The notes below the pieces were generated by a model that had not been told where the DNA came from, did not search any database, and was given only the letters and a program-made list of their open reading frames with translations. Made by a program: the position numbers and the translations under genes. From Nodosilinea nodulosa PCC 7104 (GTDB lineage Bacteria > Cyanobacteriota > Cyanobacteriia > Phormidesmidales > Phormidesmidaceae), in NCBI RefSeq assembly GCF_000309385.1, contig NZ_JH976537.1:771426-835425 (forward strand): 64,000 bases of DNA. Direction: 5' to 3'. This document shows positions 25,590-34,373 of the stretch, in pieces (positions within the stretch are counted from its first letter, which is position 1; every line of letters starts with the position of its first letter).

Positions 25590-25748
25590 CCTGGTGACTG
25601 ACAAAACCCTTGAAATTCTTATGCTGGCGTAGGTTGGGTTAGCGTTAGCATAACCCAACAAAACCGTTACTGGTGTTGGGGTTTCTCCTCTGAAGATGCT
25701 ACTTCGCTCAACACCAACCTACATCAGAATTTTTGTGAGTCAATCAGG
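25590..25748 (+). repeat. MITE-like interspersed repeat, copy A
   Basis: About 155 bp with imperfect terminal inverted repeats (left CCTGGTGACTGACAAAA, right the complement of CCTGATTGACTCACAAAA). Inside are GTAGGTTGGG, ACCCAACAAAACCGTTACTGG and ACACCAACCTAC blocks. It is homologous along its length, in opposite orientation, to 46928-47093 and in part to 40703-40787. No coding capacity. The rest of 25411-25964 holds no gene. Confidence 0.75.
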
Positions 25749-25750
25749 TC

Positions 25751-25768
25751 CTAACCTTTCTGGCTCTA
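25751..25768 (+). repeat. 18-bp direct repeat, left copy
   Basis: CTAACCTTTCTGGCTCTA here recurs exactly at 27280-27297; the two copies bracket the XRE regulator/DUF2834 pair. Confidence 0.7.
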
Positions 25769-25787
25769 ATGGTTTATCAGGCTTAAA

Positions 25788-25857
25788 TCTATAGGTTGGG
25801 CAAAGCGCTAAAAGCTTACGGCTGTTGGGTTTCACTTCGTTCCACCTAACCTACAAA
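25788..25857. repeat. Second small palindromic repeat
   Basis: TATAGGTTGGG at the left and CACCTAACCTA at the right form inverted ends around a short centre containing TTGGGTTTCACTTCG. It resembles widespread cyanobacterial TAGGTTGGG-type repeats but is distinct from copy A. Confidence 0.5.
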
Positions 25858-25964
25858 ATCCCCTTTTTTTGATGTGATAAAGCAATAGCTATAGGTAAAC
25901 AAGACAATATTTATCTTTGCTATTACGCCTCGTTATTTGGCTTTAGCTTAGCAACTCGAATCAT

Positions 25965-26765
25965 CTATTGAACCTGGGCTTTAAGTACTGCATGGGTGGC
26001 CTCATCGGCGGCAAATAAATGCTCCACTCGCAACGATGCCAGGGTAATGTCTTGCGGTGTGCCGAAGGTCGTAAACATGCTAAAAAATGCCAGTTCACCA
26101 TACTCAGTTGCGTAGCGCGTTGTCAGCACTGGAACTGTAGGGTGCGACCAGTTTGTGTGCAAGTTCTTGCTACCCAAACGACTGTGCAGCATGGCTTCAA
26201 ACGCATCTACCTTAGGTGTTAGGGCGGGCTGCACTGAGGCCTCGTGCCGCAAGTGGGCCAGTAGGGTGGGGCCGACTTCCTCTAAATTGACAATCGGTTT
26301 GGCAAACCCCTGGGGGTGAGCCAGCATGTCTAGCAAATTGATTGGCACATCGCCCGGTAGATCAGCGGCTCCTGGCATTAGCGCAGCGGCCAGCCATTGG
26401 CCCCCCCGGTTTAAGCGCAGCAAATTCCAGTGCTCGTCGATGACCAGCGCGGGCATGGGGTCGTGGGCAAACAGCAGTTGTTCTAGGGCCGAGTTGATCT
26501 GCTCTAGGGCCGGGTCATCCAGCCGCGCGGCGGTGTAAATCGGTGCGTAGCCCGCCTGCAACATGACCTCATTGCGCAATATCAGCGGGGCGTCTAGCTC
26601 TTGCAGCCAGGCCGCCAGCAGCTCGCGGCTGGGTTTGGCCCGGCCACTTTCGACAAAACTTACGTGCCGCTGAGACACCCCCAGGCGCAGCGACAGCTCG
26701 AGTTGACTCAGCCGCTGAGCCTTCCGCACCTGGCGCAGGGTGCCCGTCAAAGTTGGAGTTGACAT
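25965..26765 (-). CDS. XRE-type regulator with MmyB-like ligand-binding domain
   Basis: 266 aa. Helix-turn-helix at about residues 8-62 (RLSQLELSLRLGVSQRHVSFVESGRAKPS split across helices 2-3), then a C-terminal PAS-like MmyB domain (about 95-260) with the family's PALVIDEHWNLLRLNRGG stretch and YATEYGELAFFSM. MmyB-type regulators bind small hydrophobic ligands such as fatty acids and often control divergent neighbouring genes. It is divergent from a DUF2834 membrane-protein gene, and a perfect palindrome lies between them. Confidence 0.88.
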   Translation of the reverse strand: MSTPTLTGTLRQVRKAQRLSQLELSLRLGVSQRHVSFVESGRAKPSRELLAAWLQELDAPLILRNEVMLQAGYAPIYTAARLDDPALEQINSALEQLLFAHDPMPALVIDEHWNLLRLNRGGQWLAAALMPGAADLPGDVPINLLDMLAHPQGFAKPIVNLEEVGPTLLAHLRHEASVQPALTPKVDAFEAMLHSRLGSKNLHTNWSHPTVPVLTTRYATEYGELAFFSMFTTFGTPQDITLASLRVEHLFAADEATHAVLKAQVQ

Positions 26766-26804
26766 GGCGATCGCTGGAGTTGACCACGACCCAGAGACAA
26801 TTTG

Positions 26805-26821
26805 ATTACCTCTGAGGTAAT
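26805..26821. promoter_or_regulatory. 17-bp perfect palindromic operator
   Basis: ATTACCTCTGAGGTAAT is a perfect 8+1+8 palindrome in the 113-bp gap between the XRE gene and the DUF2834 gene; a further GAGGTA half-site lies at about 26831-26836. It is the expected binding site of the adjacent regulator. Confidence 0.65.
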
Positions 26822-26878
26822 TGCAGGTATGAGGTAGACGCTAAATACTGAACGTACCATCCTTAGAGAGGTTTCGCC

Positions 26879-27175
26879 ATGCGTAGTTTAATCGTTGTTA
26901 TTTTGCTCTTGTTCGGTGCCCTCAGCGCCGTGGCCCTCTGGCAGCACGGGTACTGGGGTATTCTCGCGCCCCACTTTCAAAGCTTTGGTGCAGGCCAAGT
27001 CTTTGCCGATCTAGTGATTGCGCTAAGCCTCGTCATGGTTTGGATGTGGCGCGATGCTAGGGCAACCGGGCGCAATCCGTGGCCTTGGATCGTTGCGACC
27101 CTGGCTACAGGCTCATTTGGGCCATTGTTCTACCTGCTCACCCGCAAATCGGCAGAGGCCGAAAAAGCTGGGTGA
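26879..27175 (+). CDS. DUF2834-like small membrane protein
   Basis: 98 aa with three hydrophobic segments: residues 3-21 (SLIVVILLLFGALSAVALW), about 40-57 ending VMVWMWRD, and about 68-86 (WPWIVATLATGSFGPLFYLL). The conserved R-A-x-G-x-NPWPW and GSFGPLFYLLTR signatures fit DUF2834 proteins. Function unknown; an inner-membrane location is expected. Divergent from the MmyB-type regulator and probably controlled by it. Confidence 0.8.
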   Translation: MRSLIVVILLLFGALSAVALWQHGYWGILAPHFQSFGAGQVFADLVIALSLVMVWMWRDARATGRNPWPWIVATLATGSFGPLFYLLTRKSAEAEKAG

Positions 27176-27279
27176 TATAGCTGTGGCCAATGGGCTTAGG
27201 ACAGTAGCGATCGCCAATGCGAAGGCTGGGGCAGCGCATCGGCGTATAGCTATCGCATGAGAGCTACCTGTGAAGTGTT

Positions 27280-27297
27280 CTAACCTTTCTGGCTCTA
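27280..27297 (+). repeat. 18-bp direct repeat, right copy
   Basis: Exact second copy of the 25751-25768 sequence, 1.5 kb away. The gap 27176-27466 shows no gene otherwise. Confidence 0.7.
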
Positions 27298-27466
27298 GCT
27301 ATACCCAGCGATCGCGCTACCCTTACCCACATCCATCAAAACTGCATCCATCCAAAACCGTCGCTGGCTGCGACTTTTCTCAGCCAACCACGGTTTGAAA
27401 GTTAAATCGCGAAAGTGAGATCGCGGTGAGCGGAGCGCCCTAACACCTCATCGGGCAATTCAGACA

Positions 27467-28762
27467 TTACTGAGCATGCTCCCGCTTCACCAGCAGCGCC
27501 ACGGCTTTTTCTATGGCCATGAGCGCCTGCTGCACCTCATCGGCGCTTACATTCAGCGGCGGCACAAAGCGCACCACCTGCGGCCCGGCGGGCACCAGCA
27601 GCAGACCTTCATCCATCGCGGCTTTGACAATATCCACCGACTTGATCGTCGAGTCGGGCTGAAGCACCAGGCCGTTGATCAAACCCCAGCCGCGCACCTG
27701 CTCTACCAGGTCGGGGTACTGCTGCACCAGCCGCTGTAGGCCAAACCGCAGCTGTTCGCCGCGCTGCTTGACGTTGCCCAGCAGGTTTTCGGCCTCCAGG
27801 GTTTCGCACACCGTGAGACCTACCTTGCAGGCAAAGGGATTGCCGCCAAAGGTGCTGGCGTGGTCGCCTGGCTCAAACACAGCGCAGGCAGCTTTACACA
27901 GCATGGCCCCAATCGGGATGCCGCCGCCCAGCCCCTTGGCCGAGGTGAAAATGTCGGGCTCTATACCCAGGTTCTCGAACCCCCAGAGGGTGCCGGTGCG
28001 GCCTACCCCCACCTGCACCTCATCGAGAATCAGCAGAATGCCCTTTTCGTCGCAAAGCTGGCGAATGCGCTGGAAGTAGGGGGCATCCCCTGGGCAGACG
28101 CCCCCTTCGCCCTGGAGGGCTTCGAGCATGATGGCGGCGACCTGGGGTGTCTCGGCATCCAGTTCGGCGACTAGCGACTCCAGGGCCGCGATGTCGTTGT
28201 AGGGTACGTAGGCAAACCCCGGCATCAGCGGGTCAAAGTTTTTTTGGTACTTGGGCTGGCCCGTGGCGGTGACGGTGGCCAGGGTGCGCCCGTGGAAGCT
28301 GGCCTGAGCGGTGATGATTAAAGGATTGTTGATGCCCCGCCGGGTGTGGGCGTACTTGCGGGCCAGCTTAATCGCTCCCTCGTTGGCCTCGGCCCCGGAG
28401 TTGCAGAAAAAGACGCGATCGCAGCAGGAATGCTCCACCAGCCAGTGGGCCAGCGCCCCCTGCTCGGGAATGTAGTAGAGGTTTGAGACGTGGTGCAGGG
28501 TTTGAATCTGCTTGCTGACCGCCTCGACCATAGCCGGGTGGGCGTGGCCCAGGGTGCAGGTGGCAATACCGGCCACAAAGTCGAGGTAGCGACGGCCCTG
28601 GTCATCCCACACAAAACTGCCTCGGCCCTTGGTTAGCGCGATCGGGAAGCGCCCGTAGGTGGTCATCACGTCGGCATCAAACTGGGCCGGGGAGAAGGCG
28701 GCACCGCCGTTGGTGGCAACGTTGAACGACTTGAGGGAGTTTTGGACGAGGGTTTTGAGCAT
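27467..28762 (-). CDS. argD: Acetylornithine aminotransferase
   Basis: 431 aa from the Met of MLKTLVQNSLKSF; an in-frame upstream Met would add 19 residues encoded by a C-rich repeat (HHPPTHPIPTPPLP), which is unlikely to be native protein. Fold-type I PLP enzyme: NSGAEANEGAIKLARK, ASFHGRT, LDEVQVGVGRTG with the PLP-binding Asp, and the Schiff-base Lys in TSAKGLGGGIPIGA. It transfers an amino group to N-acetylglutamate semialdehyde in arginine synthesis and can act on related ornithine or GABA-type substrates. Confidence 0.93.
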   Translation of the reverse strand: MLKTLVQNSLKSFNVATNGGAAFSPAQFDADVMTTYGRFPIALTKGRGSFVWDDQGRRYLDFVAGIATCTLGHAHPAMVEAVSKQIQTLHHVSNLYYIPEQGALAHWLVEHSCCDRVFFCNSGAEANEGAIKLARKYAHTRRGINNPLIITAQASFHGRTLATVTATGQPKYQKNFDPLMPGFAYVPYNDIAALESLVAELDAETPQVAAIMLEALQGEGGVCPGDAPYFQRIRQLCDEKGILLILDEVQVGVGRTGTLWGFENLGIEPDIFTSAKGLGGGIPIGAMLCKAACAVFEPGDHASTFGGNPFACKVGLTVCETLEAENLLGNVKQRGEQLRFGLQRLVQQYPDLVEQVRGWGLINGLVLQPDSTIKSVDIVKAAMDEGLLLVPAGPQVVRFVPPLNVSADEVQQALMAIEKAVALLVKREHAQ

Positions 28763-28763
28763 T

Positions 28764-28818
28764 GCGGTGGGGAGTGGGGGAGTAGGGATTGGATGGGTAG
28801 GTGGGTGATGGCAGATCA
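28764..28818 (-). repeat. C-rich low-complexity tract upstream of argD
   Basis: On the minus strand this reads as CCCAYC/CCCTAC/CCCCAC-type units running up to the argD ATG, so that no usual ribosome-binding site is visible. It belongs to the same class of tract as those at 19014, 45991 and 50520. Confidence 0.6.
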
Positions 28819-28952
28819 AGGAATTGCACGGGTCATTGGTTTACCGACAACCCTGACTCACCTACTCTTACCCAATGGACTGAGCCTAATGGATCGAGCA
28901 TAGCGGAAACCTCAAGAAAATCAATGATTGCCCTGAACCAATCGACCTCGAT

Positions 28953-31274
28953 TTAGCGGCGGGCGAGCCGCTGCCGCTGGGGGCGGTTTTGCCGGATGGT
29001 GCGCAGTTTTTCGCTCAGATAGGGCAGGTTTTGGGGTTCACCGCCGTAGCGCCAGCGCACGTAGGCGTGGGTGATTTCGTTGGCGGCCTGGGCGGTCTGG
29101 GCCTTGGTCTGCTGGTAGAGGCGCTGACCGTACTCGATGGGGGTCTCGAAGGGAGTTTTGCCGTGGCCCTGCTGGGCAAACCAGGTCAGCATTTGCTGAT
29201 ATAGGCGCTCTGTGGGGTCAAGCTGGCGCAGCCGTCGGTAGCGCCAGCCCCGGCGCAGCCCCAAAAAGGCCAGCCAGGCCAAAAACCCCAGGAGGGTGGC
29301 GATCGCAATGCCCAGCATAATGCCGATCCAGCCTAGATTTAGCAGCGCCGTGAAGGTGCGAATCAGGTAGGCCAGCCCGTCGCCCAGCAGCGTGATCAGG
29401 CCGTCGATCAGGCCCACCAGGGGAGAGGGCAGCCAGCCCGCGATCCAGCTCCAAAACCGCCGCACCAGGCTAAAGGCCTCGTACTCTTTCAAGCTGGGAG
29501 GAATGATCTCATGGCCAGGAATGGGGTCGAAGCCAAACCAGCCGTACTGGGGAAAGTAGACTTCGGCGATGGCGTAGGCATCGGTATTGCGCACCACGTA
29601 AAACCCGGTGAAGGGGTTGAAGTCGCCTTCGCCAAACCCGGCCACCAGGCGGGCGGGAATGTCGATCGATCGCAGCATGATCGTCAGCACGGTGGCGAAG
29701 TGGTCTGGGTAGCCCCCTTCGGTGCTAAACAAAAAGCTTTCGACCAGGTCCTGGTCGGGGGTAAAAAAGGGCAGCTCGGGCTGAATGGTATAGCGCTGCT
29801 TGAGGGTTTGGGTCAGGTAGAGGGCCTTTTCGTAGTTGTCGGTGAGGGGGGTAGGGGCGGTGGCCAGCAGTTCCTGGGTTTTGGCGCGCACGGGTTCGAG
29901 AATTTCCTGGGGCACCTGGAGATAGTGGGAGCGAATGCCGGGGGCGTAGAGGGTGCCTGCGGCCCGCAGCTGGGTGCGATCGCGGTAGGGCACCCGCGAC
30001 ACCGCCGAATAGGTCATGCCCTCCTGCAAAATCACCGGCGACCGGAGGCTGCCCTCGGCATCGATGGCCACCTCGCGGGTGGGGAAGTACAGCTCCTTGG
30101 CCTGGTACATGGCCGGAATCAGGTTCGGCAGCTCGCTGACCAGGGTGTAGGTCTGCACCACGTCGCGGTAGCGGCCCAGGTGCGGGTTCACAGGCAAAAA
30201 GGTCTGGGCCGAAAACCGCGATCGCTGTAGCGTCTGGGTCTCGTCGTTGCGGGAGATATCCCAGCCCTGGCCCGTGTAAGTGTCAAAGGCCAGCACCCGC
30301 CAAAAGCCCGGCGCCTGCGACCTGACCCGCATCACCACCTGGGGCGTCATGGTGCCGCGCAGGTTCTGGTTCATGCGCTGGTTAAAGCCGTAGTAGGAGA
30401 TCATATCGACCACCCCCGGCCCGGTGGTTTTTCCCTGCCCCTGGATAGCCCCGGCCCCGCCGCCCTGGTCAAACCCTTCGCCGTCGTCGCTGCCTTTATT
30501 GCGGTAGGCCGGGTTGAGAATGTCTTCCCCCGAAAAATCGCCCGGCGTGTCAATCACCGAGCTAACCGGAAAATTCTGGATCTGGTACCCCGGCAGCCGG
30601 GGCAAAAACAAGAAGATCAGCAGCCCCAGGCCCACGATCAGCGCCACCAAACCCACCAGCCGCCTCAGGGTAGGCCGCAGCCTGCCCCCGGCCCAACCCG
30701 ACGACCCCAGCCCCAGCCGCGACTGATAGTCCAGCCCCAGCACCGGAATGGCCATCGCCAAAAACATCAGCAGCAGCGGCGCAAAGGCCAGGGTTTGGCT
30801 AATGGTGGCGGCCACGCCCAGCAAAATCAGGCCAATCATCATCGAGTAGCCCAGATCTTTGCGGCGCGGCAGATCAAAGCTGTGCAGCACCTGCAGCTGT
30901 ACCAGCAGCTCCGCCAGCACGATGCGGGTATCCCCCGGTTCCGCTATGAGCCGGGCAAAAAAGGCCGCCATCGCCATCAGCATGCCAATGGCAATGAAAA
31001 ACTTGATGGCGATGTTGCGATCGCGGCGACGCTGCCAGCTAAAGGCCGCACCCACGGCGCTGAGGGGTATCGCCAGCAAATTCAGCCACGAAGCGGCGGT
31101 GACCCCAGCAGCAGCCACCACCACCGAGCAAATTCCCAGGGTTACCAGCCCCTGCACCAGCACTCGCAACAGCAGCGAGTCTTCAATTTCGTCGGGGGAA
31201 ATGGGCCTGGCTAAAGGGGAAGAGGCCAGCCAGCGGAAAGCAACCATGGCGACAAGTGGGTAGGTCGCCTCCAT
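28953..31274 (-). CDS. TgpA-type membrane transglutaminase
   Basis: 773 aa. Multiple N-terminal membrane helices (about 1-230; DUF3488/TgpA_N), a large periplasmic region with the transglutaminase core (about 440-580; FLFSTEGGYPDHFATVLTIMLR in pieces, with Asp/His in place of the classic Cys region; IPARLVAGFGEGDFNPFTG; WFGFDP), then a last helix pair (about 625-665) and a cytoplasmic DUF4129-like tail with the family's YGQRLYQQT and HAYVRWRYGG. The usual Cys-His-Asp nucleophile looks replaced: at the expected C the sequence is GYPDHFA, so catalysis is uncertain, as in several TgpA-like proteins. Role perhaps in cell-envelope processing. Confidence 0.85.
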   Translation of the reverse strand: MEATYPLVAMVAFRWLASSPLARPISPDEIEDSLLLRVLVQGLVTLGICSVVVAAAGVTAASWLNLLAIPLSAVGAAFSWQRRRDRNIAIKFFIAIGMLMAMAAFFARLIAEPGDTRIVLAELLVQLQVLHSFDLPRRKDLGYSMMIGLILLGVAATISQTLAFAPLLLMFLAMAIPVLGLDYQSRLGLGSSGWAGGRLRPTLRRLVGLVALIVGLGLLIFLFLPRLPGYQIQNFPVSSVIDTPGDFSGEDILNPAYRNKGSDDGEGFDQGGGAGAIQGQGKTTGPGVVDMISYYGFNQRMNQNLRGTMTPQVVMRVRSQAPGFWRVLAFDTYTGQGWDISRNDETQTLQRSRFSAQTFLPVNPHLGRYRDVVQTYTLVSELPNLIPAMYQAKELYFPTREVAIDAEGSLRSPVILQEGMTYSAVSRVPYRDRTQLRAAGTLYAPGIRSHYLQVPQEILEPVRAKTQELLATAPTPLTDNYEKALYLTQTLKQRYTIQPELPFFTPDQDLVESFLFSTEGGYPDHFATVLTIMLRSIDIPARLVAGFGEGDFNPFTGFYVVRNTDAYAIAEVYFPQYGWFGFDPIPGHEIIPPSLKEYEAFSLVRRFWSWIAGWLPSPLVGLIDGLITLLGDGLAYLIRTFTALLNLGWIGIMLGIAIATLLGFLAWLAFLGLRRGWRYRRLRQLDPTERLYQQMLTWFAQQGHGKTPFETPIEYGQRLYQQTKAQTAQAANEITHAYVRWRYGGEPQNLPYLSEKLRTIRQNRPQRQRLARR

Positions 31275-31312
31275 GCTAACCGCTGCACCAGCCCCTGCCC
31301 AGAACCGCTCAG

Positions 31313-32320
31313 CTAGGCGGCAATCATCACCTGAAAGCTGAGGGGTGCAATCTGCTCCTGCCCCAGGCTGATGTCCAGCCGGTGCACGGCGCCGGGCTGC
31401 GTCGCTAGCCGCAGCACCAGATCCCCAGGGGTAGAGCGCTCCGAGCCAATCGTCTCAGCCAGGTTAGTGAGCACCAGACTGCCCCCCGTCGGCAGCACCG
31501 CTCTTATCTCTAGTTGGGCCTCTAGTTGGGCTTCAGGGGCGCTGTAGGTGGCCTGCACCGTCATCGCGCCAGAGGCGGTCAGCCAGGTCTGCTCCTGGGT
31601 GGGGGCAGTCGCCGACACCGTCAGCGACAGGGCCTCGAAAATGCCCTGGGCCGCCAGCATAGCCAGGGCCATCTGCTGCTGGGTTGAAGCCGTAGCGTAG
31701 TCTACCTGGGCCAGAGTCTGGGATTGGGCCGAGCGGTAGGCAGGGCGAGCCACCAGCCCAGCAATGTATTCCAGGGTTTGGGGCTGGTCGGGAAACAGCG
31801 ACTCCACGGCAGCCACCAGCCGTCGACCGGTCTGGCGGATATCGTCGGCCACCTGCTGGCACTGGTTTAGCAAGTCGGCCAGAACATCTTCAGGCAGCCC
31901 AGCGGGAACCGAGAGGGTCTTGAGGTGGTCTAACCAAACGGAGGCGGCACCGGAGCGGAGGGCGTCGGGATACTCCTGCAGGCCCTTCTCCCAGGGAAAC
32001 AGGGGCGGGCGGTGGACAATTTCCTGCCGCAGGCGGCGCTTCAAAAGGGCTTCAAAATGGGGTTGCACAGTGGATAGGTCTCCAGAGTCAAAGACAGGGG
32101 TGTAGGTGGCGTTGCTCGCGTCGTCATTTGAAGCCAGTGGCGCTGGGGTAGATGGTTCAAAACCAGGGTAGACCGGGGAATTAGGCAGGCGTTCTGCCTC
32201 CTCTGGCTCAGCGTCAACAGCCGGGGAAAAGTGAGGTCCTGATGGCGAGTTGTCCCCCGAAAGCGGCTCTAGCAAAAGCTTTAACAAGAGGTCTTCGGGG
32301 ATATCTGAATCTCTATTCAT
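31313..32320 (-). CDS. patU3: PatU3-like protein, partner of HetZ
   Basis: 335 aa. A low-complexity acidic N-terminal third is followed by a segment I recall from the PatU family (HFEALLKRRLRQEIVHRPPLFPWEK) at about residues 88-113, then helices (AAVESLFPDQPQTLEYIAGLV) and a beta-rich C-terminal half. In heterocyst formers, PatU3 works with HetZ, binding it and affecting differentiation pattern. It lies 40 bp downstream of hetZ, matching the hetZ-patU order known in Anabaena. Assignment relies on memory of the family plus neighbourhood. Confidence 0.7.
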   Translation of the reverse strand: MNRDSDIPEDLLLKLLLEPLSGDNSPSGPHFSPAVDAEPEEAERLPNSPVYPGFEPSTPAPLASNDDASNATYTPVFDSGDLSTVQPHFEALLKRRLRQEIVHRPPLFPWEKGLQEYPDALRSGAASVWLDHLKTLSVPAGLPEDVLADLLNQCQQVADDIRQTGRRLVAAVESLFPDQPQTLEYIAGLVARPAYRSAQSQTLAQVDYATASTQQQMALAMLAAQGIFEALSLTVSATAPTQEQTWLTASGAMTVQATYSAPEAQLEAQLEIRAVLPTGGSLVLTNLAETIGSERSTPGDLVLRLATQPGAVHRLDISLGQEQIAPLSFQVMIAA

Positions 32321-32360
32321 GGCCTGCTGTAGTCTGTCCGGATGGATGTTTGACGGATAA

Positions 32361-33509
32361 CTAAATGTTACGAATCTCCCAGGCGTGCTCTAGCAGCTTA
32401 GTCCACTGCTTTTGAAACTGGGTGGTGGTCATGCCCAAAATTTTAGCGGCTTCGCCGTCAGCTATGCCCTGCTGCTTCAGGTTCAGCAGTTTGCCCTGCT
32501 TGGCGCTGAGGGTGTTTTGCAGCTGCTGCCACTGCTGGGCCGTCAATCCCAGGTTGGTCTCCAGGCCGGCCTCTAGCCACTCGTGCACCAGCTCCCAGTG
32601 GTGGGAGAGGGCAAAGCGCAAAAGATGGTACTTAAAGCGCTGCTGGAGGTAGTCGCGCTGGCGGGGGGTGAGGTTGAGCAGCGACTCGATTTCCTGGGTG
32701 GGCAGGTCGAGCAGCCTGAGGGTAAAGTAGTCGGCGCACTCGTCCTGGTTGCGCTCCTTGAGGTAGGCCAGCAGCTCCTCTACGACGCGCCCGCGCAGCG
32801 AATTCTCGGGCAGATCGTCGGCCTGGGCAATCATTTCCTCGCGCACCCGCTGGTGGGAGGCAGCGGGGCGCAGGTCGTCGCCGTCGCCGCCGTAGTCGGT
32901 GGCCTGCTCGATATCGATGGCGACTTCGGGGGGCTGCTGCTTAGAGAAGGTCTGAGCCCGCAGGATAATCAGCTGCTGGCTGCGCCGACCGGGCAGCGGA
33001 ATGCGCCGCTTGCCGTAGCGCTCTGAGAAGGCCATGAACTCGGCCAGCTCGATAAGGGTGCGGGGCTGGTAGCGATCGCTGAGCTGGTTCTCGCGCCGAA
33101 AGGCATTCAGCGCCTCTACATAGAAGCCCTGCAAAAAGTCTTCAATCAGCGCCAGTCGCGCCTGATAGCTGGTTTGCACCTGGGGCGGCGTAATGTAGCG
33201 GTAGACGATGGCGCTGAGGGTGCTGTGCAACTCGACTCTGCCCTGGCGCGACCCCAGACTGTAGTACTTCATGCACTGGTCTAGTCGATGCTTGCCCAGG
33301 GATCTGGCCCAGGACTCCACATCGCCCGACGCCTGGATGCGATCGCTCTCGCTGCAAATGCGCTGCACCTCCTGGGCCAGGCGCTGAGCCATAGCCCGAC
33401 AGCCAGCCTCGGAGGCGCTTGTCCCCGTTTTCAAATCTTGGTAGAAAAGCTGACTAAGCGAATCCACACTCAATGCACAGATACCCTGATTCAATCTGGC
33501 TATCCTCAA
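32361..33509 (-). CDS. hetZ: HetZ-family transcription regulator
   Basis: 382 aa. Matches what I know of HetZ through several blocks: HRLDQCMKYYSLGSRQGR, ELHSTLSAIVYRYI, EDFLQGFYVEALNAFRREN, LELAEFMAFSERYGKRRIPLPGR-type sequence and LTPRQRDYLQQRFKYHLLRFAL. The C-terminus has an HTH-like segment (GEAAKILGMTTTQFQKQW). HetZ is a DNA-binding regulator needed early in heterocyst differentiation in Anabaena, but it is conserved more widely in filamentous cyanobacteria. The start is uncertain: TTG 33509 is open, and GTG 33467 would remove 14 residues. Confidence 0.88.
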   Translation of the reverse strand: MRIARLNQGICALSVDSLSQLFYQDLKTGTSASEAGCRAMAQRLAQEVQRICSESDRIQASGDVESWARSLGKHRLDQCMKYYSLGSRQGRVELHSTLSAIVYRYITPPQVQTSYQARLALIEDFLQGFYVEALNAFRRENQLSDRYQPRTLIELAEFMAFSERYGKRRIPLPGRRSQQLIILRAQTFSKQQPPEVAIDIEQATDYGGDGDDLRPAASHQRVREEMIAQADDLPENSLRGRVVEELLAYLKERNQDECADYFTLRLLDLPTQEIESLLNLTPRQRDYLQQRFKYHLLRFALSHHWELVHEWLEAGLETNLGLTAQQWQQLQNTLSAKQGKLLNLKQQGIADGEAAKILGMTTTQFQKQWTKLLEHAWEIRNI

Positions 33510-33844
33510 AAAGCTACACAGTCTCGTGAAGCGATATTCAGGTGGTTGATACGTGGTGGATGCGCCCGCTGCAACTCTGGAATAGGCGATCGCCCTGGGC
33601 TAACCCATTCCTGTAGACTCCAATTGACCCAAAAAAGTTCGGAACTGGTAGATATGGGCCGAGGGTTGCAAGCTACTCAGCAGTTTAACATCTGTCCGTA
33701 ATTTTATGGATGCGGGGCGACGCACCCCCCTGCGCTAAAGTGGTGCTAGATCGGGCCTGGCAGGCTCCCTTGCGCCCTGGCCCCTCAGGCCCAGCCCCAG
33801 GGTTAATATTTGGGCTGGCCCGCAAAAATCACTCGGTACCCGCT

Positions 33845-34318
33845 ATGGATCTCGACGCCCAAATTATCTCCCTCCAGCAAAACGCCCCCAACGATGGCGT
33901 GACCGCCAATGCTATCACTACCATTGGGCCTACCCTAAAGGCGATCGCAAGTCAGCTCAAGCATGAGCAGTACTACGTGCTGCAAACCCTAGAGCAGGGC
34001 TGGATGATGACCACCCTCAGCAACCGCAACCAGCCCGATACCCAAAAGAATATTGTCTACGCCTACCCTACTCTGCAAGATGCCGCTACCAGCCAGGCGA
34101 CGGTCAAAGATCCTCAGGTGATGGCGCTGCCAGTTCCTGTGGTACACATCCTGTTTCAGCTGCTAGCCATGCAGCCCATCGACAGTCTGATCTTCTTTGA
34201 AACCCCTGGGCAAATTGGCCAGGGCGTCGAAATTCGCCGCCAGGATATGCAGGCTCTAATCCAGGCTCAGCTTCAGCAGACCCAGCAAACTAGCCCCATC
34301 CCCCCCGACATGGCATAG
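33845..34318 (+). CDS. Conserved-looking hypothetical protein
   Basis: 157 aa from ATG 33845; the open frame extends 45 codons upstream but that part looks non-coding. No signal peptide or membrane segment. Sequence features an alpha/beta pattern (LKHEQYYVLQTLEQGWMMTTL), a possible strand VVHILFQLL and a Gln-rich tail (IQAQLQQTQQTS). I regard it as a cyanobacterial protein of unknown function. Divergent from hetZ; the 335-bp region between them presumably carries both promoters. Confidence 0.75.
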   Translation: MDLDAQIISLQQNAPNDGVTANAITTIGPTLKAIASQLKHEQYYVLQTLEQGWMMTTLSNRNQPDTQKNIVYAYPTLQDAATSQATVKDPQVMALPVPVVHILFQLLAMQPIDSLIFFETPGQIGQGVEIRRQDMQALIQAQLQQTQQTSPIPPDMA

Positions 34319-34373
34319 CTCAAGAATTTTCTGCCGAACTCACACTGGGGATATGATATCTTAGGAGACCAAC

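Noticed and set aside
33710-33844. N-terminal extension of the 157-aa protein upstream of hetZ
   Set aside because: The extension is Pro/Ala-rich, lacks a ribosome-binding site and covers the probable promoter region; ATG 33845 is better.
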